This document shows positions 25,616-35,700 of a stretch of 64,000 bases of DNA, in pieces. The stretch is from Lentzea pudingi (GTDB lineage Bacteria > Actinomycetota > Actinomycetes > Mycobacteriales > Pseudonocardiaceae), in NCBI RefSeq assembly GCF_014646255.1, contig NZ_BMNC01000021.1:1-64000 (forward strand), in the 5' to 3' direction. The position numbers and the translations under genes are program-made. Below the pieces are notes generated by a model. That model made no database searches. It was not told where the DNA came from and worked only from the letters and a program-made list of their open reading frames with translations. Each line of letters starts with the position of its first letter. The stretch's first letter is position 1.

Positions 25616-25723
25616 CCACCCTATGAGTCGTTCGGTCGAGAGTGACAGTGCCCGATCGGGTGGAGTGTGTTCACACTTGCGGCCTAGTCGCTAGCGCTTT
25701 GTGCATGACTAAGCTAGTGCGTC
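25616..25723. promoter_or_regulatory. Divergent promoter region, cassette copy B
   Basis: Counterpart of 20070-20176. Block 1 (25616-25632) has the P450 -10, TAGGGT on the minus strand; block 2 (25644-25663) reads GACAGTGCCcGAtCGGGTGG; block 3 (25706-25723) reads TGACTAAGCTaGTGCGTC with -10 TAAGCT. Sequence between the blocks has diverged, which points to selection on the blocks themselves. Confidence 0.65.
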
Positions 25724-25766
25724 CGCAACGCGGTTGCGTCCGGAAACCTGGAGAGGGTGGGTCGTC

Positions 25767-26582
25767 GTGTCCGACGTGCAGAACTGGGTTCCGCAGAGCG
25801 TGGACGTCTCCGTGCCCAGTGCGGCACGGGTGTACGACTACCTGCTCGGGGGCGCGCACAACTTCGCGGTCGACCGCCTGATGGGCGACAAGGCCGAGGA
25901 GATGATGCCGAACTCCCGCAGCGCGGCCAGGCTCAACCGGGCCTTCCTGCGCCGGGCGGTGCGGTACATGACCGACCAGGGCGTCCGCCAGTTCCTGGAC
26001 ATCGGCTCCGGCATCCCGACCGTGGCCAACGTGCACGAGGTCGCGCAGGACGAGGCCCCGTCCAGCCGCGTCGTGTACGTGGACCGCGACCCCGTGGCCG
26101 TGGCGCACGGCGAGCTGATCGTCGCCGGCAACGACCGCGTCGGCGTGCTGCAGGCCGACATGCGCGACCCCGACAGCATCCTCGGCAGCGCCGAGGTCAA
26201 GCGGTTGCTGGACTTCGACCAGCCGATCGGTCTGCTGATGCTGTTCATGGTCCACTGGGTGCCGGACGACGCGGACCCGCAGAGCCTGCTCAAGCGGTAC
26301 CGCGAGGCCCTGCCCAGCGGGAGCTTCCTCGCGATTTCGCACATGGCGGGCGACCACGTCAACGAGGACGCCAGGTCCGTGACCGACCGGATGGCCAAGT
26401 CGGGCGGCGGTGCCGTCGCCTATCGCGACCGCGCGGAAATCGAGTCCTTCTTCGGCGATTTCGAGCTGGTCGAGCCCGGACTCGTCAAGTTCGCCGAATG
26501 GCGGCCCACCGGTCCCGGTGACATCTCCGATGATCCAGCGGTGAACAGGATCGCGTTCGCCGGCGTCGGCCGAAAGCCATAA
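25767..26582 (+). CDS. SAM-dependent methyltransferase (DUF574 type), cassette copy B
   Basis: A 271-residue paralogue of the methyltransferase at 20216-21034, sharing QNWVPQSVDVSVPSAARVYD at the start and QFLDIGSGIPTVANVHEVAQ at the SAM site. The GTG at 25767 follows GAGAGGG and aligns with the copy A start. The C-terminal ends also match (NRIAFAGVGRKP versus NMFLYAGVGRKD). Substrate unknown. Its promoter block and position opposite the P450 are kept from copy A, so expression is probably coordinated with the P450. Confidence 0.87.
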   Translation: MSDVQNWVPQSVDVSVPSAARVYDYLLGGAHNFAVDRLMGDKAEEMMPNSRSAARLNRAFLRRAVRYMTDQGVRQFLDIGSGIPTVANVHEVAQDEAPSSRVVYVDRDPVAVAHGELIVAGNDRVGVLQADMRDPDSILGSAEVKRLLDFDQPIGLLMLFMVHWVPDDADPQSLLKRYREALPSGSFLAISHMAGDHVNEDARSVTDRMAKSGGGAVAYRDRAEIESFFGDFELVEPGLVKFAEWRPTGPGDISDDPAVNRIAFAGVGRKP

Positions 26583-26640
26583 CCATTCTCGATGGTGTGA
26601 ACTCGATTCACGCGGCCGGTTGAGGCGGCGCCGACTCTGC

Positions 26641-26658
26641 GTGGGTAAACTGCCGGAC
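26641..26658 (+). promoter_or_regulatory. Conserved 18-bp promoter box, copy B
   Basis: Exact copy of GTGGGTAAACTGCCGGAC at 21091-21108, with -10-like TAAACT at 26646-26651, 48 bases before the GGDEF/EAL ATG. Confidence 0.6.
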
Positions 26659-26688
26659 CTCAGAGCCCACTGCGAGGCGGCCCTCCGA

Positions 26689-28809
26689 ATGTCCAACCCG
26701 AGTCGAATACCTGATGTAACGCCCTCGCCTCAGGACAATGAGCGGGCGCGGGTCACGCTCGCCCACAAATGGTCGTATCGCCTGCTCGGAGCAGTCGCGA
26801 TTCCCCTGGGCCGAGACGATCTCGACGACGAACTGCGCGTCCGGCTGGACGCGTTGTGCTCGATGCTGCACGCCGAACCGTTCGCCACCGCGCCGATCGA
26901 GGCGGCGGGCGCGGACCTCGCGACGCTGGGCCATCTGGGTAAATTCGGTCTGCGCTGCACGACCGAGGTGCTCGGCAAGGGCCTGCTCGCGCTGCCGGAG
27001 TTCCAGCCGGTCTCGCGGTACGCCGAACGGATTGCGCTCGCGATGGGTGCGCTCGGCACCGGCTTCACCGGGGCGAACGCGGAGTCCGTGCTGGTGCAGC
27101 AGGAGAGCATGCAGCGGTCGCTGCTCAAGGCCGTCCGCGACGCGAACTGGAACCTCAAGGAGAGCCAGGCCCGGTTCAACGAGGTCGTCACGTCGTCCAC
27201 CAACGGTGTGCTGATCGTCGGGCTCGACGGCCGGCTGCTCCAGGTGAACGCGGCCATCGGCCAGATCCTCGGCCGCACCTCCGAAGAGCTCACCGGCACC
27301 CCGTTGCTCGACCTGATCGAGCCCTCCTTCGTCGAGACGCTGCGGGAGTCGATGACCGACCTCGCCGCCGGCAGGACCGAACGCTTCCGGCAGTCGCAGC
27401 GGTTGCTGCGCGAGGACGGCGACTCCGCGCCGGTGACGCTGGCCGCGTCGCTGCTGCGCGGCGCCGACGACAAGCCGATGCACTTCGTCGTGGTGGTCGA
27501 GGACGGCACGGAACTGGCGCTGCTGCAGAGCGAACTCCAGCGGCAGGCGTTGCACGACCCGCTGACGGGCCTGCCGAACCGCCAGTTCTTCACGACCCAG
27601 CTGGAGATCGCGCTGCGCAAGGCCGATCCCGAGCACGGCATCACCGTGTTCCACCTCGACCTCGACGCGTTCGGCATGCTGCGCGACAGCTTCGGCGGCC
27701 GGGTCGTCGAGCGGTACCTGCAGCACGTGACCGGGCGCCTGAAAGCGTTGCTGGCGGCCGAGAAGGTCATGATCGCCCGCTTCGGCGGCGACGAGTTCGG
27801 CGTCCTCGTGGAGAACACGGCGAACACGCCGGGCATCGACACGATCATGAAGAGCATCAACGAGGACCTGACGGCCGAGCCGACCTTCGTGGACGGCCAC
27901 GGGGTCTCGGCGTCGATGAGCGCGGGTGTCGTGCACCGTCCCGGCAGCGACGAGGAACCGCTCGACGTGCTGCGCTCGGCGGAGAGGTCGTTGCGCCGGG
28001 CCAAGAAGGGCAGGCGCGGGCAGTGGGAGCTGTTCCACGCCGGTCAGGACGCCGAGGAACGCCGTGACGACGCGCTGGCCGTGGAGATGCCGGCCGCGTG
28101 GGAGAACGGCGAGATCACCGTGCGGTACCGCCCGGTCGTCAGGCTGTCGGACGGCGCGGTCACCGGTGTCGAGGCGGAGTTCCACTGGGACAGGCCGGAA
28201 TCCGGTGCGCTGGACCACGACCGGTGCGCGGACCTCGCCGAGCAGACCGGGTTGATCCTGCCGCTCGGCGGGTGGCTGCTGCGGGTCGCGGGCGGCCAGT
28301 CGACGTGGTGGCGGCAGCGCGGCCAATTCGACCAGCCGCTGGCCGTGCGCCTCACCGCGCACCAGGCGTCCGACGCGGACCTGGTCTCGCGGGTGGTGGA
28401 GGTGCTCGACCAGATCGGGGTGCCGCCCGAGCAGTTGATGATCAGCGTGCCCGGCGGCGTGCTGTCCGTGCCCGACGCGGCGGACAACGTGGCCGTGCTG
28501 GCCCGCATGGGCGTGCTGACGGCGATAGACGACTTCGGCATGGGACCGCTGGACTTCGGCCTGCTCGCGGCGGACCTGCCGGTGCGCGCGGTGCGGGTGG
28601 CGCGCGGCCTGGTGAAGTCGCGGTCCCCGTACGTGGTGGCGCTGCTGCCGTTGCTGCAGGAGCGGGGCGTGTCGGTCGCCGTGGAGGGGATCGACAGCGC
28701 GGAGCAGGCGCAGTGGTGGTTCGACGCCGGTGCGGACTTCGCGACCGGTGACCACTTCGGCGTGGCGCGCACGCCGGGAGACTTCTTGCAGGAGCTGGAA
28801 CTCCGGTGA
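26689..28809 (+). CDS. PAS-GGDEF-EAL protein, cassette copy B
   Basis: A 706-residue paralogue of 21137-23221 with the same order: helical N-terminus, PAS (SSTNGVLIVGLDGRLLQVN), GGDEF, EAL. Here the GGDEF motif is intact (ARFGGDEFGVLVE), so cyclase activity is possible, but the metal-side motif reads DLDAFGMLRDSFG with the usual Lys and Asn absent. The EAL motif is degraded to EAE (GVEAEFHW) and no LKxD lysine is seen, so phosphodiesterase activity is unlikely. The pattern is reversed from copy A, which keeps EAL but has lost GGDEF. Start MSNPSR at 26689, aligned with copy A. A terminator hairpin follows. Confidence 0.88.
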   Translation: MSNPSRIPDVTPSPQDNERARVTLAHKWSYRLLGAVAIPLGRDDLDDELRVRLDALCSMLHAEPFATAPIEAAGADLATLGHLGKFGLRCTTEVLGKGLLALPEFQPVSRYAERIALAMGALGTGFTGANAESVLVQQESMQRSLLKAVRDANWNLKESQARFNEVVTSSTNGVLIVGLDGRLLQVNAAIGQILGRTSEELTGTPLLDLIEPSFVETLRESMTDLAAGRTERFRQSQRLLREDGDSAPVTLAASLLRGADDKPMHFVVVVEDGTELALLQSELQRQALHDPLTGLPNRQFFTTQLEIALRKADPEHGITVFHLDLDAFGMLRDSFGGRVVERYLQHVTGRLKALLAAEKVMIARFGGDEFGVLVENTANTPGIDTIMKSINEDLTAEPTFVDGHGVSASMSAGVVHRPGSDEEPLDVLRSAERSLRRAKKGRRGQWELFHAGQDAEERRDDALAVEMPAAWENGEITVRYRPVVRLSDGAVTGVEAEFHWDRPESGALDHDRCADLAEQTGLILPLGGWLLRVAGGQSTWWRQRGQFDQPLAVRLTAHQASDADLVSRVVEVLDQIGVPPEQLMISVPGGVLSVPDAADNVAVLARMGVLTAIDDFGMGPLDFGLLAADLPVRAVRVARGLVKSRSPYVVALLPLLQERGVSVAVEGIDSAEQAQWWFDAGADFATGDHFGVARTPGDFLQELELR

Positions 28810-28844
28810 CCGGACGGGGTCGGGGTCACGTCCGGCCACCGGAG
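28801..28844 (+). terminator. Terminator of cassette copy B
   Basis: A 16-bp stem (28801-28816 with 28829-28844; a single t/c mismatch that pairs as G-U on one strand) and a 12-base loop, overlapping the stop codon of the GGDEF/EAL gene. Confidence 0.7.
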
Positions 28845-28851
28845 AAGCACT

Positions 28852-28960
28852 AGCCGGCGAACTTCGCCAGCGCCTTGGTGAACTCGTAGGTCTGCTGGTT
28901 GATGCCGCTGCACGACGAGCTGATCGCGCCGCGGCACCGCGTCACCGCCGGCCGCGCGGA
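28852..28960 (-). pseudogene. Possible remnant of a small Cys-containing protein
   Basis: The minus strand reads a coding-like C-terminus, CSGINQQTYEFTKALAKFAG followed by TAG at 28852. Upstream in the same frame only about 15 more residues look plausible (GTG near 28936, VTRCRGAISSS). A different frame just upstream reads MNGSRSLMGSDKTLITDIRA, as if one frameshift split a short gene. No ribosome binding site is convincing. It fills part of the 279-base gap before adnA and could be chance; not assigned to any family. Confidence 0.25.
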
Positions 28961-29088
28961 TGTCGGTGATGAGCGTTTTGTCCGACCCCATGAGCGAGCG
29001 GCTGCCGTTCATGCTTCTGAACTGCGGTGTTCCGGCGCTCCGAGTGGGTCTGAACGATCTTGTCGGTGTCGCGTGGTGCAATCGATGC

Positions 29089-32000
29089 GTGGCACTTCCA
29101 CCCCAGCTGGTCCGCCGGAAGCCGGAGACGCGCCCGCGTCCCCGGTGGGACGCCGCTGCCCAGCGGGTCTTCGAGCACGAGGGTTTCGTCCGCGTGCTCG
29201 GTGGCCCCGGCACCGGCAAGACGACGCTGCTCGCCGAAATGGCCGCGCACGTCGTGCTGGAGCACGGCGCCGATCCCGAGAACGTGCTCGTGCTGACGGC
29301 GAACAGGCGCGCGTCGGTGGCGTTGCGCGCGCAGATCACGCAGTTGCTCACGGGGCGGCTGTCGGCGATTCGCGAGCCGTTGGTGCGGACGGTGCACTCC
29401 TACGCGTTCGCGGTGCTGCGCAACCAGGCGGTGCTGCTGGGCGAGCCGCCGCCGCGGTTGCTGTCCGGGCCAGACCAGGACGCGATGGTGCGTGAGCTGC
29501 TCGCCGGCGACGTGGAGCTGGGCGCGTTGAAGTGGCCGGAGCGGTTGCGGCCGGCGTTGGAGCTGCCGGGCTTCGCGCACGAGCTGCGGGACCTGCTGCT
29601 GCGGGCGGCGGAACGCGGGCTCGGGCCGGAGGACCTGATCGAGCTCGGCGAGCAGCACGGGCGTGACGAGTGGGTGGCGGCCGGGCGGTTCGGGGCGCAG
29701 TACGAGGCGGTGAACCTGCTGTCCGGGATGGACTCCGCGACGGCGTACGCCCCCGCCTACGACGCGGCCGAGCTGGTGTCGTCGGCCTACGCGGCGTTCG
29801 TCAACGACGAGGACCTGCTGTTCGCCGAACGGCGGCGGGTGCGGTACCTGCTGGTCGACGACGCGCAGCACCTCGACCCGATGCAGTACTCGCTGATCCG
29901 CTCACTCGGGTCGGGCGCTGCGCGGTTCGTCCTGGCCGGTGATCCGGACCAGGCGATCTTCACGTTCCGCGGCGCCGATCCGGAGATCCTGCGGGACGCG
30001 GACGGCGAGACGGTCGTGCTGCGGCAGTCGCACCGGATGATGCCGGAGGTCCGGGACGCGGTGGCGCGGCTCGCGGCCCGGCTGCCCGGCGCCTCTCCCG
30101 CGCGGGTGGTGGACCCCGTGGACGGCGAGGGGTCCGTGCAGGTGCGGTTGCTCGCGTCGTCCGCGCAGGAGGCGACGTGGGTGGCGGACCAGCTGAGGCG
30201 CTCGCACCTGGCCGACGAGGTGCCGTGGTCGCAGATGGCCGTGGTGGTGCGGTCGGCGACGTTGTCCCTGCCGGTGTTGCAACGGGCGTTGCTCGCGGCC
30301 GGGGTGCCGGTGTCCGTCGCGTCGGACGAGTTGCCGCTGGCGCAGCAGCCCGCTGTGCGTCCGTTGCTGGCGTTGGTTCGTGCGGCCGCCGCGCCGGGGT
30401 CGTTGGACGAGGACACGGCGGCGATGCTGCTCTCGTCCTCGTACGGTGGCGCGGATCCGTTGGCGCTGCGGCGGTTGCGGCGTGGTCTGCGGCGGCTGGA
30501 GATGGCCGCCGGCGGTGACCGGCCGAGCGGCGACCTGCTGGTCGAGGTCGTGGAGACGGCCGACCGGCTGGCGGCGCTGGAGTACGCGGAGTCGTTGCCC
30601 GCGCGGCGGATCGGACACCTGCTGTCGTTGGCGCGCAAGGCGATCGAGGCGGGGAAGTCGGTCGAGGTCGTGCTGTGGGACCTGTGGACGGCCACGGGCC
30701 TGCAGGACCGCTGGGTGGCGCAGTCGGCCCGGCGCGGCATGCCGGGCATGCAGGCGGACCGGGATCTCGACGCGATCGTGGCGTTGTTCGAGGCGGCCGC
30801 GAAGTACGTCGACCGGCTGCCCGGTTCGGGGGTCGCCGGGTTCGCGGACTACCTGGAGTCGCAACGGATCGTCGGCGACACGCTGGCCGCCTCGGCCCCG
30901 ACCGGGGAGGCGGTGTCCGTGCTGACGGCGCACTCCGCGGCCGGGCGCGAGTGGGAGGTCGTCGCGGTCCCCGGCGTCCAGGAGGGCAGCTGGCCCGACC
31001 TGAGGCTGCGCGGCACCGTCCTGGGCGTCGAACGCATGGTGGACGTGCTGGCCGGCTTGGAGCCGTCGGTGTCGGCGGTGGCGCCGATCCTCGCGGAGGA
31101 ACGCCGGCTGCTGCTGGTCGCCGCGTCGCGGGCGCGGTCGAAGCTGCTGATCAGCGCCGTGCGCGGGGAGGACGAGCAGCCGTCGCGGTTCCTGGACGAG
31201 ATCGAGTCGTCCGCCGAGGACGAACGCAAGCTGCACCGCCCGCAGCGCGGCCTGGTGCTGGGCGAGCTGGTGGGCGAGCTGCGCCGGGTGGTGTGCTCGG
31301 ACTCGGAAGGTGTCGATCGTCGGGCGCGGGCCGCGGAGCAGCTGGCCCGGCTGGCCGAGGCAGGCGTGCCCGGAGCGCACCCGGAGTCCTGGTACGGGCT
31401 GGCGGAGGTCTCCGTCGACGCTCCACTGTGGACGGAGGAGCAGAAGGTCAGCGTCACGCCGTCGACCATCGAGGTGATCACGAAGTGCCCGCTGCGGTGG
31501 GTCGTCGAACGGCACGGCGGGCAGGACCCGGCCGAGCTCGCCTCGGTGACGGGCACGCTGGTCCACGCGCTGGCGCAGGCCGCGTCGTCCGGCGCCGACT
31601 CGGCCCAGCTGCGGGTGAAGCTGGACGAGGCGTGGGCCGCGGTGGACGCCGGAGCACCGTGGTTCTCCCGCCGCGAACGCCTGCGCGTGGAGAAGATGCT
31701 CGACACGTTCCTCGCCTGGCTCGCCATGAGCCGCAGCCAGCTCACCCAGGTCGCGGTCGAGGAGGAGATGGTCGTCGACGTGCCGAAGCGCGACGGCGGC
31801 CCGTGGCTGCAGGTCCGCGGCAGGGTCGACCGCCTCGAACACGACGAGGACGGCCGCCCGGTCGTGATCGACCTCAAGACGGGCAAGAGCCCCGTGTCGC
31901 GCGAGGCCTCGCAAGAACACCCGCAGCTGGCCGTCTACCAGCTGGCGTCGTCACTAGGCGGCTTCACCCACATCGGCCTCGGAACGGAGCCGGGCGGCGC

Positions 32001-32226
32001 CCGCCTGCTCTACGTGGCGAAGGAGGACAAGAAGACAGGAGCCGTCGAACGCACCCAGGCGCCACTCGACGAACAGGGCGTGCGGGCGTGGCTGGAGGTC
32101 GTGCAGGGCGCCGCGGAGTCGGTGCTCGGCCCGCAGTACACGGCCCGGGAGAACGCGGACTGCGACCGCTGCCCGGCGCGCACGACGTGCCCGGTGCACC
32201 CCTCCGGGCGGCAGGTCAGCGAGTAA
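29089..32226 (+). CDS. adnA: Helicase-nuclease subunit AdnA
   Basis: A 1045-residue UvrD-like helicase fused to a RecB-type nuclease, one half of the AdnAB end-resection motor that replaces RecBCD/AddAB in many actinobacteria. Walker A GGPGTGKTT (38-46), motif II VDDAQHLDP (near 254), nuclease motif VIDLKTGKS (near 924). One Cys near 799 (ITKCPLRW) and three near 1025-1034 (CDRCPARTTC) form the four-Cys iron-sulphur staple of AddB/Dna2-type nucleases. Longer in-frame starts exist, but GTG 29089 (VALPPQL) fits the family better. No clear ribosome binding site. adnB follows after an unusual 508-base gap. Confidence 0.92.
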   Translation: MALPPQLVRRKPETRPRPRWDAAAQRVFEHEGFVRVLGGPGTGKTTLLAEMAAHVVLEHGADPENVLVLTANRRASVALRAQITQLLTGRLSAIREPLVRTVHSYAFAVLRNQAVLLGEPPPRLLSGPDQDAMVRELLAGDVELGALKWPERLRPALELPGFAHELRDLLLRAAERGLGPEDLIELGEQHGRDEWVAAGRFGAQYEAVNLLSGMDSATAYAPAYDAAELVSSAYAAFVNDEDLLFAERRRVRYLLVDDAQHLDPMQYSLIRSLGSGAARFVLAGDPDQAIFTFRGADPEILRDADGETVVLRQSHRMMPEVRDAVARLAARLPGASPARVVDPVDGEGSVQVRLLASSAQEATWVADQLRRSHLADEVPWSQMAVVVRSATLSLPVLQRALLAAGVPVSVASDELPLAQQPAVRPLLALVRAAAAPGSLDEDTAAMLLSSSYGGADPLALRRLRRGLRRLEMAAGGDRPSGDLLVEVVETADRLAALEYAESLPARRIGHLLSLARKAIEAGKSVEVVLWDLWTATGLQDRWVAQSARRGMPGMQADRDLDAIVALFEAAAKYVDRLPGSGVAGFADYLESQRIVGDTLAASAPTGEAVSVLTAHSAAGREWEVVAVPGVQEGSWPDLRLRGTVLGVERMVDVLAGLEPSVSAVAPILAEERRLLLVAASRARSKLLISAVRGEDEQPSRFLDEIESSAEDERKLHRPQRGLVLGELVGELRRVVCSDSEGVDRRARAAEQLARLAEAGVPGAHPESWYGLAEVSVDAPLWTEEQKVSVTPSTIEVITKCPLRWVVERHGGQDPAELASVTGTLVHALAQAASSGADSAQLRVKLDEAWAAVDAGAPWFSRRERLRVEKMLDTFLAWLAMSRSQLTQVAVEEEMVVDVPKRDGGPWLQVRGRVDRLEHDEDGRPVVIDLKTGKSPVSREASQEHPQLAVYQLASSLGGFTHIGLGTEPGGARLLYVAKEDKKTGAVERTQAPLDEQGVRAWLEVVQGAAESVLGPQYTARENADCDRCPARTTCPVHPSGRQVSE

Positions 32227-32267
32227 GCACTGTTGATCTGTCAGCTTCCAGCGGGTGAGCACGGTGC

Positions 32268-32480
32268 CGGGCGAGCGTGCGGCGGGCGAGTGTGCGGCGG
32301 GCGAGCGTGCGGTGGGCGAGTGTGCGGCGGGCGAGCGTGCCGGGCAGGGATCTGTCGGGCGGGGATCTGTCGGGCGGGGATCTGTCGGGCGGGGATCGCC
32401 GGGCGAGCTTGTGTCGGACGGGGATCTGCAGGGCGGACCCGCGTCTGGCGGCCTCCCGCGGGGCGGACCCGCGTCTGGCG
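32268..32480 (+). repeat. 15-bp tandem repeats reading as pentapeptide repeats
   Basis: Five units of about cgggcgagcgtgcgg (32268-32342), then three to four of cgggcggggatctgt (to about 32398), then a 20-bp segment (gggcggacccgcgtctggcg) repeated 30 bases apart at 32431 and 32461. In one plus frame they read (R)ASVRR five times and then GDLSG three times, the A-[DNS]-[LV]-x-x pentapeptide-repeat pattern, decaying downstream. A TGA closes the frame just upstream and no start signal is visible, so this looks like the remains of a pentapeptide-repeat gene or a repeat tract derived from one. Confidence 0.7.
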
Positions 32481-32734
32481 AACACCCAGCCGGCGGGCAC
32501 GCGCCGGCAGCGCCCAGTCACGGCTGCTCGGTGTGGCGTCGGCGCGCTCGATCTCCTCAGTCGGCGGCCCGCCAGGCCCGCGTGGTTTGGGGTTGAGACG
32601 GCCGCCAGGCGCGCCACCGGACGCGCGTCTCCAGCCCAGCTTCCTGACCTGCACGTTTCCCGCGCCGGAACTGTCGGCGAACACACCGTCCCGGGTGGTG
32701 CGGACCCGTTCGGCCCAGGTAGGAAGATGTACTG
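32481..32734. other. Intergenic region upstream of adnB
   Basis: No convincing gene. The pentapeptide frame continues open to about 32738 but loses its repeat pattern. Only the adnB ribosome binding site AGGAAG (32721-32726) is recognisable. Together with the repeats, this makes a 508-base spacer between adnA and adnB. Confidence 0.5.
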
Positions 32735-35700
32735 GTGACCGTCAGCCCGTTTGAGATCGCTGAGGCGCTCGGGCTGAACAGGCCGACCCCCGAGCAGGCC
32801 GAGGTGATCGCCGCACCCGCGCGCCCCGCGCTGGTCGTCGCGGGCGCCGGTGCCGGCAAGACCGAGACCATGGCCGCACGTGTCGTGTGGCTGGTGGCGA
32901 ACGGCCTCGTGCTGCCCGACCACGTGCTCGGCCTGACGTTCACGCGCAAGGCCGCGCGTCAGCTCGCGGACCGCGTGCGGGCGAGGCTGCGCAGGCTCGC
33001 GGGGTCGTCCCTGCTGGACGAGCTCGACCCCAGCGGTGAGCGCAAGATGGCCGTGCTGACCGGGGAGCCCGTGGTGCTGACGTACCACGCCTACGCGGGG
33101 CGCCTGGTGACCGAGCACGGGCTGCGGTTGCCGGTGGAGCCCGGCGTGCGGTTGCTGACGCAGACGGCGTCGTGGCAGCTCGCGCACCGGGTGGTGTCGA
33201 CGTGGGCGAAGGACCTGGACACCGACAAGGTGCCGGCGACGGTCACCGGGTACCTGCTGTCGCTGGCCGGTGAGCTGGGCGAGCACCTGGTGACGCCCGA
33301 ACAGCTGGAGGCGCACGCGCTCGAGTTCTGCGCGTTGGTCGAGAACGCTCCGCGCGCGCCCCGGCAGCGGGACGCGTTGCCGGAGAAGTTGAAGGAAATC
33401 GTTGCGGCGCAACGGCTGCGGATCGCGATGCTGCCGTTGCTCGATGCGTACCAGCAGCGCAAGCGCAAGGAGGCGGCGCTGGACTTCGCGGACCAGATGT
33501 CGCTGGCCGCGCAGCTCGCCGCGTTCGACGAGGTGTCCGCCGGGGAACGTGAGCGGTACGGCGCCGTCCTGCTCGACGAGTACCAGGACACGGGGCACGC
33601 GCAACGCGTGCTGCTGCGGTCGTTGTTCGGTGAGGGCACGCCGATGCCGGTGACGTCGGTGGGCGACCCGGCGCAGGCCATCTACGGCTGGCGCGGGGCG
33701 TCGGCCGCGAACCTGCCTCGCTTCGTCGACGACTTCCCGCCGGCGACGAAGTTCGGGCTGCTGACCAGCTTCCGCAACCCGCCCGAGGTCCTCGAGCTCG
33801 CGAACGCCGTGTCGTTGCCGTTGCGCGAGGCAGGTCTCGACGTCGAGGAGCTGCGTGCCAGGCCAGGGGCGGGACCGGGTGACGTCCGGCTCGCGCTGCA
33901 CACCGACATCCGCGCCGAGCTCGACTGGATGGCGGACAACTTCGCGGCGCAGTGGGAAGCGCACCTCGACACCGAGGGGGTGCCGCCGACGGCGGCCGTG
34001 CTGGTGCGCCGCCGTTCGGACATGGCCGCCATCGCCGCGGCCCTGCGTGAGCGCGGCCTGCCGGTCGAGGTCGTCGGTCTCGGCGGCCTGCTCAACGAAC
34101 CCGAGGTGCGCGACCTGGTGTCGGCGCTGCGGGTTCTGGTGGACCCGCTGGCGGGCACGGCCGCGGCCCGTCTGCTGACCGGCTCGCGCTGGCGCCTCGC
34201 CGCAGTGGACCTGGCCGCGCTGTGGTCGCGGGCGCGCGAACTGGCGGGCGTCGCGCCACGACAGTCCGTCGTGGACGATCCGCTGATGGTCCTCGCGGAC
34301 GCGCTGCCCGGCGAACACGCCGAACAGGCGGGCCTCGCCGACGCACTGGACGACCCCGGCGACCCCGACTCGTACTCCCAGGACGGCTACCGGCGGATCC
34401 GGCGGCTCGGCGGCGAGCTCGCGGCGTTGCGGCGCAGGCTCGACCAGCCGCTGTCCGAACTGGTCGCCGACGTCGAACGCACGCTGCTGCTCGACATCGA
34501 GTCGATGTCCCGGCCCGGCATGGTCGGCAGGGCACACCTCGACGCCTTCTCCGACGTCGTGACGGACTTCGCCGCGGCCTCCCCGTCCGCGACGCTCCCG
34601 TCGTTGCTCGACTACCTCTACACGGCCGAGCACGCCGAGGACGGTCTCGAACCCGGCGAGGTCGAGGTCTCCGAGGACCGGGTGCAGATCCTCACCGTCC
34701 ACTCGGCGAAGGGCCTGGAGTGGCGGATCGTCGCGCTGCCGCACCTGGTCCGCGACGTGTTCCCGGGGCGCAAGAAGTCCTCGTGCTGGCTCAAGAACGT
34801 CACCGACCTCCCCGCCTCCCTGCGCGGCGACTCGGCCGACCTGCCGACGCTGAAGCTGTCCGCCGGCTACAACCGCAAGGAGGTCGACGAGGCCCTGACC
34901 ATCCACGCCGAGGAGTTCGAGGAGCGTCGGCTGGTCGAGGAACGCCGCCTCTTCTACGTGGGCGTGACCCGGGCCGAGCACAGCCTGCTGATGTCGGGCC
35001 ACTGGTGGGCCGAGGCCGGCGACAAGCCGAAGGGCCCGTCCGTCTTCCTGCAGGAGATGCACGAGGTCCTGCAACGGGAGGACGCGCCGGGGGACATCTC
35101 CGCCTGGGCCCCGGAACCCGACGCGGACGCCCCGAACCCGCTGGCCGAGGACGTGAAGTCCTCGGTCTGGCCGTCGGACCCCCTCGGCAAGCGCCGTGAC
35201 GCCGTGGTCGAGGGCGCCGAGATGGTCCTCGCCGCCCTGGACACCCTGCGCAACACGCCGCCGGAGCCGCTGGCCCTGATCTTCGACGAACCCGAGCCCG
35301 AACTGCTCGACGAGGACTACCCGCCCCCGGACGACGAGCCCCCGGACGACGACTTCCCGCCGGAGCCGGAGCCGCTGCCGGACGACGTGGTCCCGGACGA
35401 CCCCGAGATGCCGGAGGACGGCGACCCGGAAGGCTGGGCGCGCGACGTCGACGTGCTGCTGGCCGAACGGGCGGCGTCCCAGAACCGCCGTGAGCAGGTG
35501 GTCCTCCCGGACCACCTCTCGGTCTCACAGCTGGTGGAACTGGCCAAGGACCCGGACCAGCTGGCACGGCGCCTGCGCCGCCCGCTCCCGTTCCCGCCGA
35601 ACCCGCTCGCCAGGAGGGGCACGGCCTTCCACACGTGGCTCGAGAACCGCTTCGGCGCCACCCGCCTGCTCGACCTCGACGACCTCCCGGGCGCGGGCGA

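Noticed and set aside
32268..32400. CRISPR array
   Set aside because: Units of 15 bp follow directly on each other with no unique spacers, and no cas gene is present.
32216..35515. A 1099-codon minus-strand frame over adnB and the repeat tract, with pentapeptide-like RTLAR units at its end
   Set aside because: Shadow of adnB. The minus-strand repeats lack the small residue two positions before the central Leu, so the plus-strand reading fits pentapeptide repeats better.
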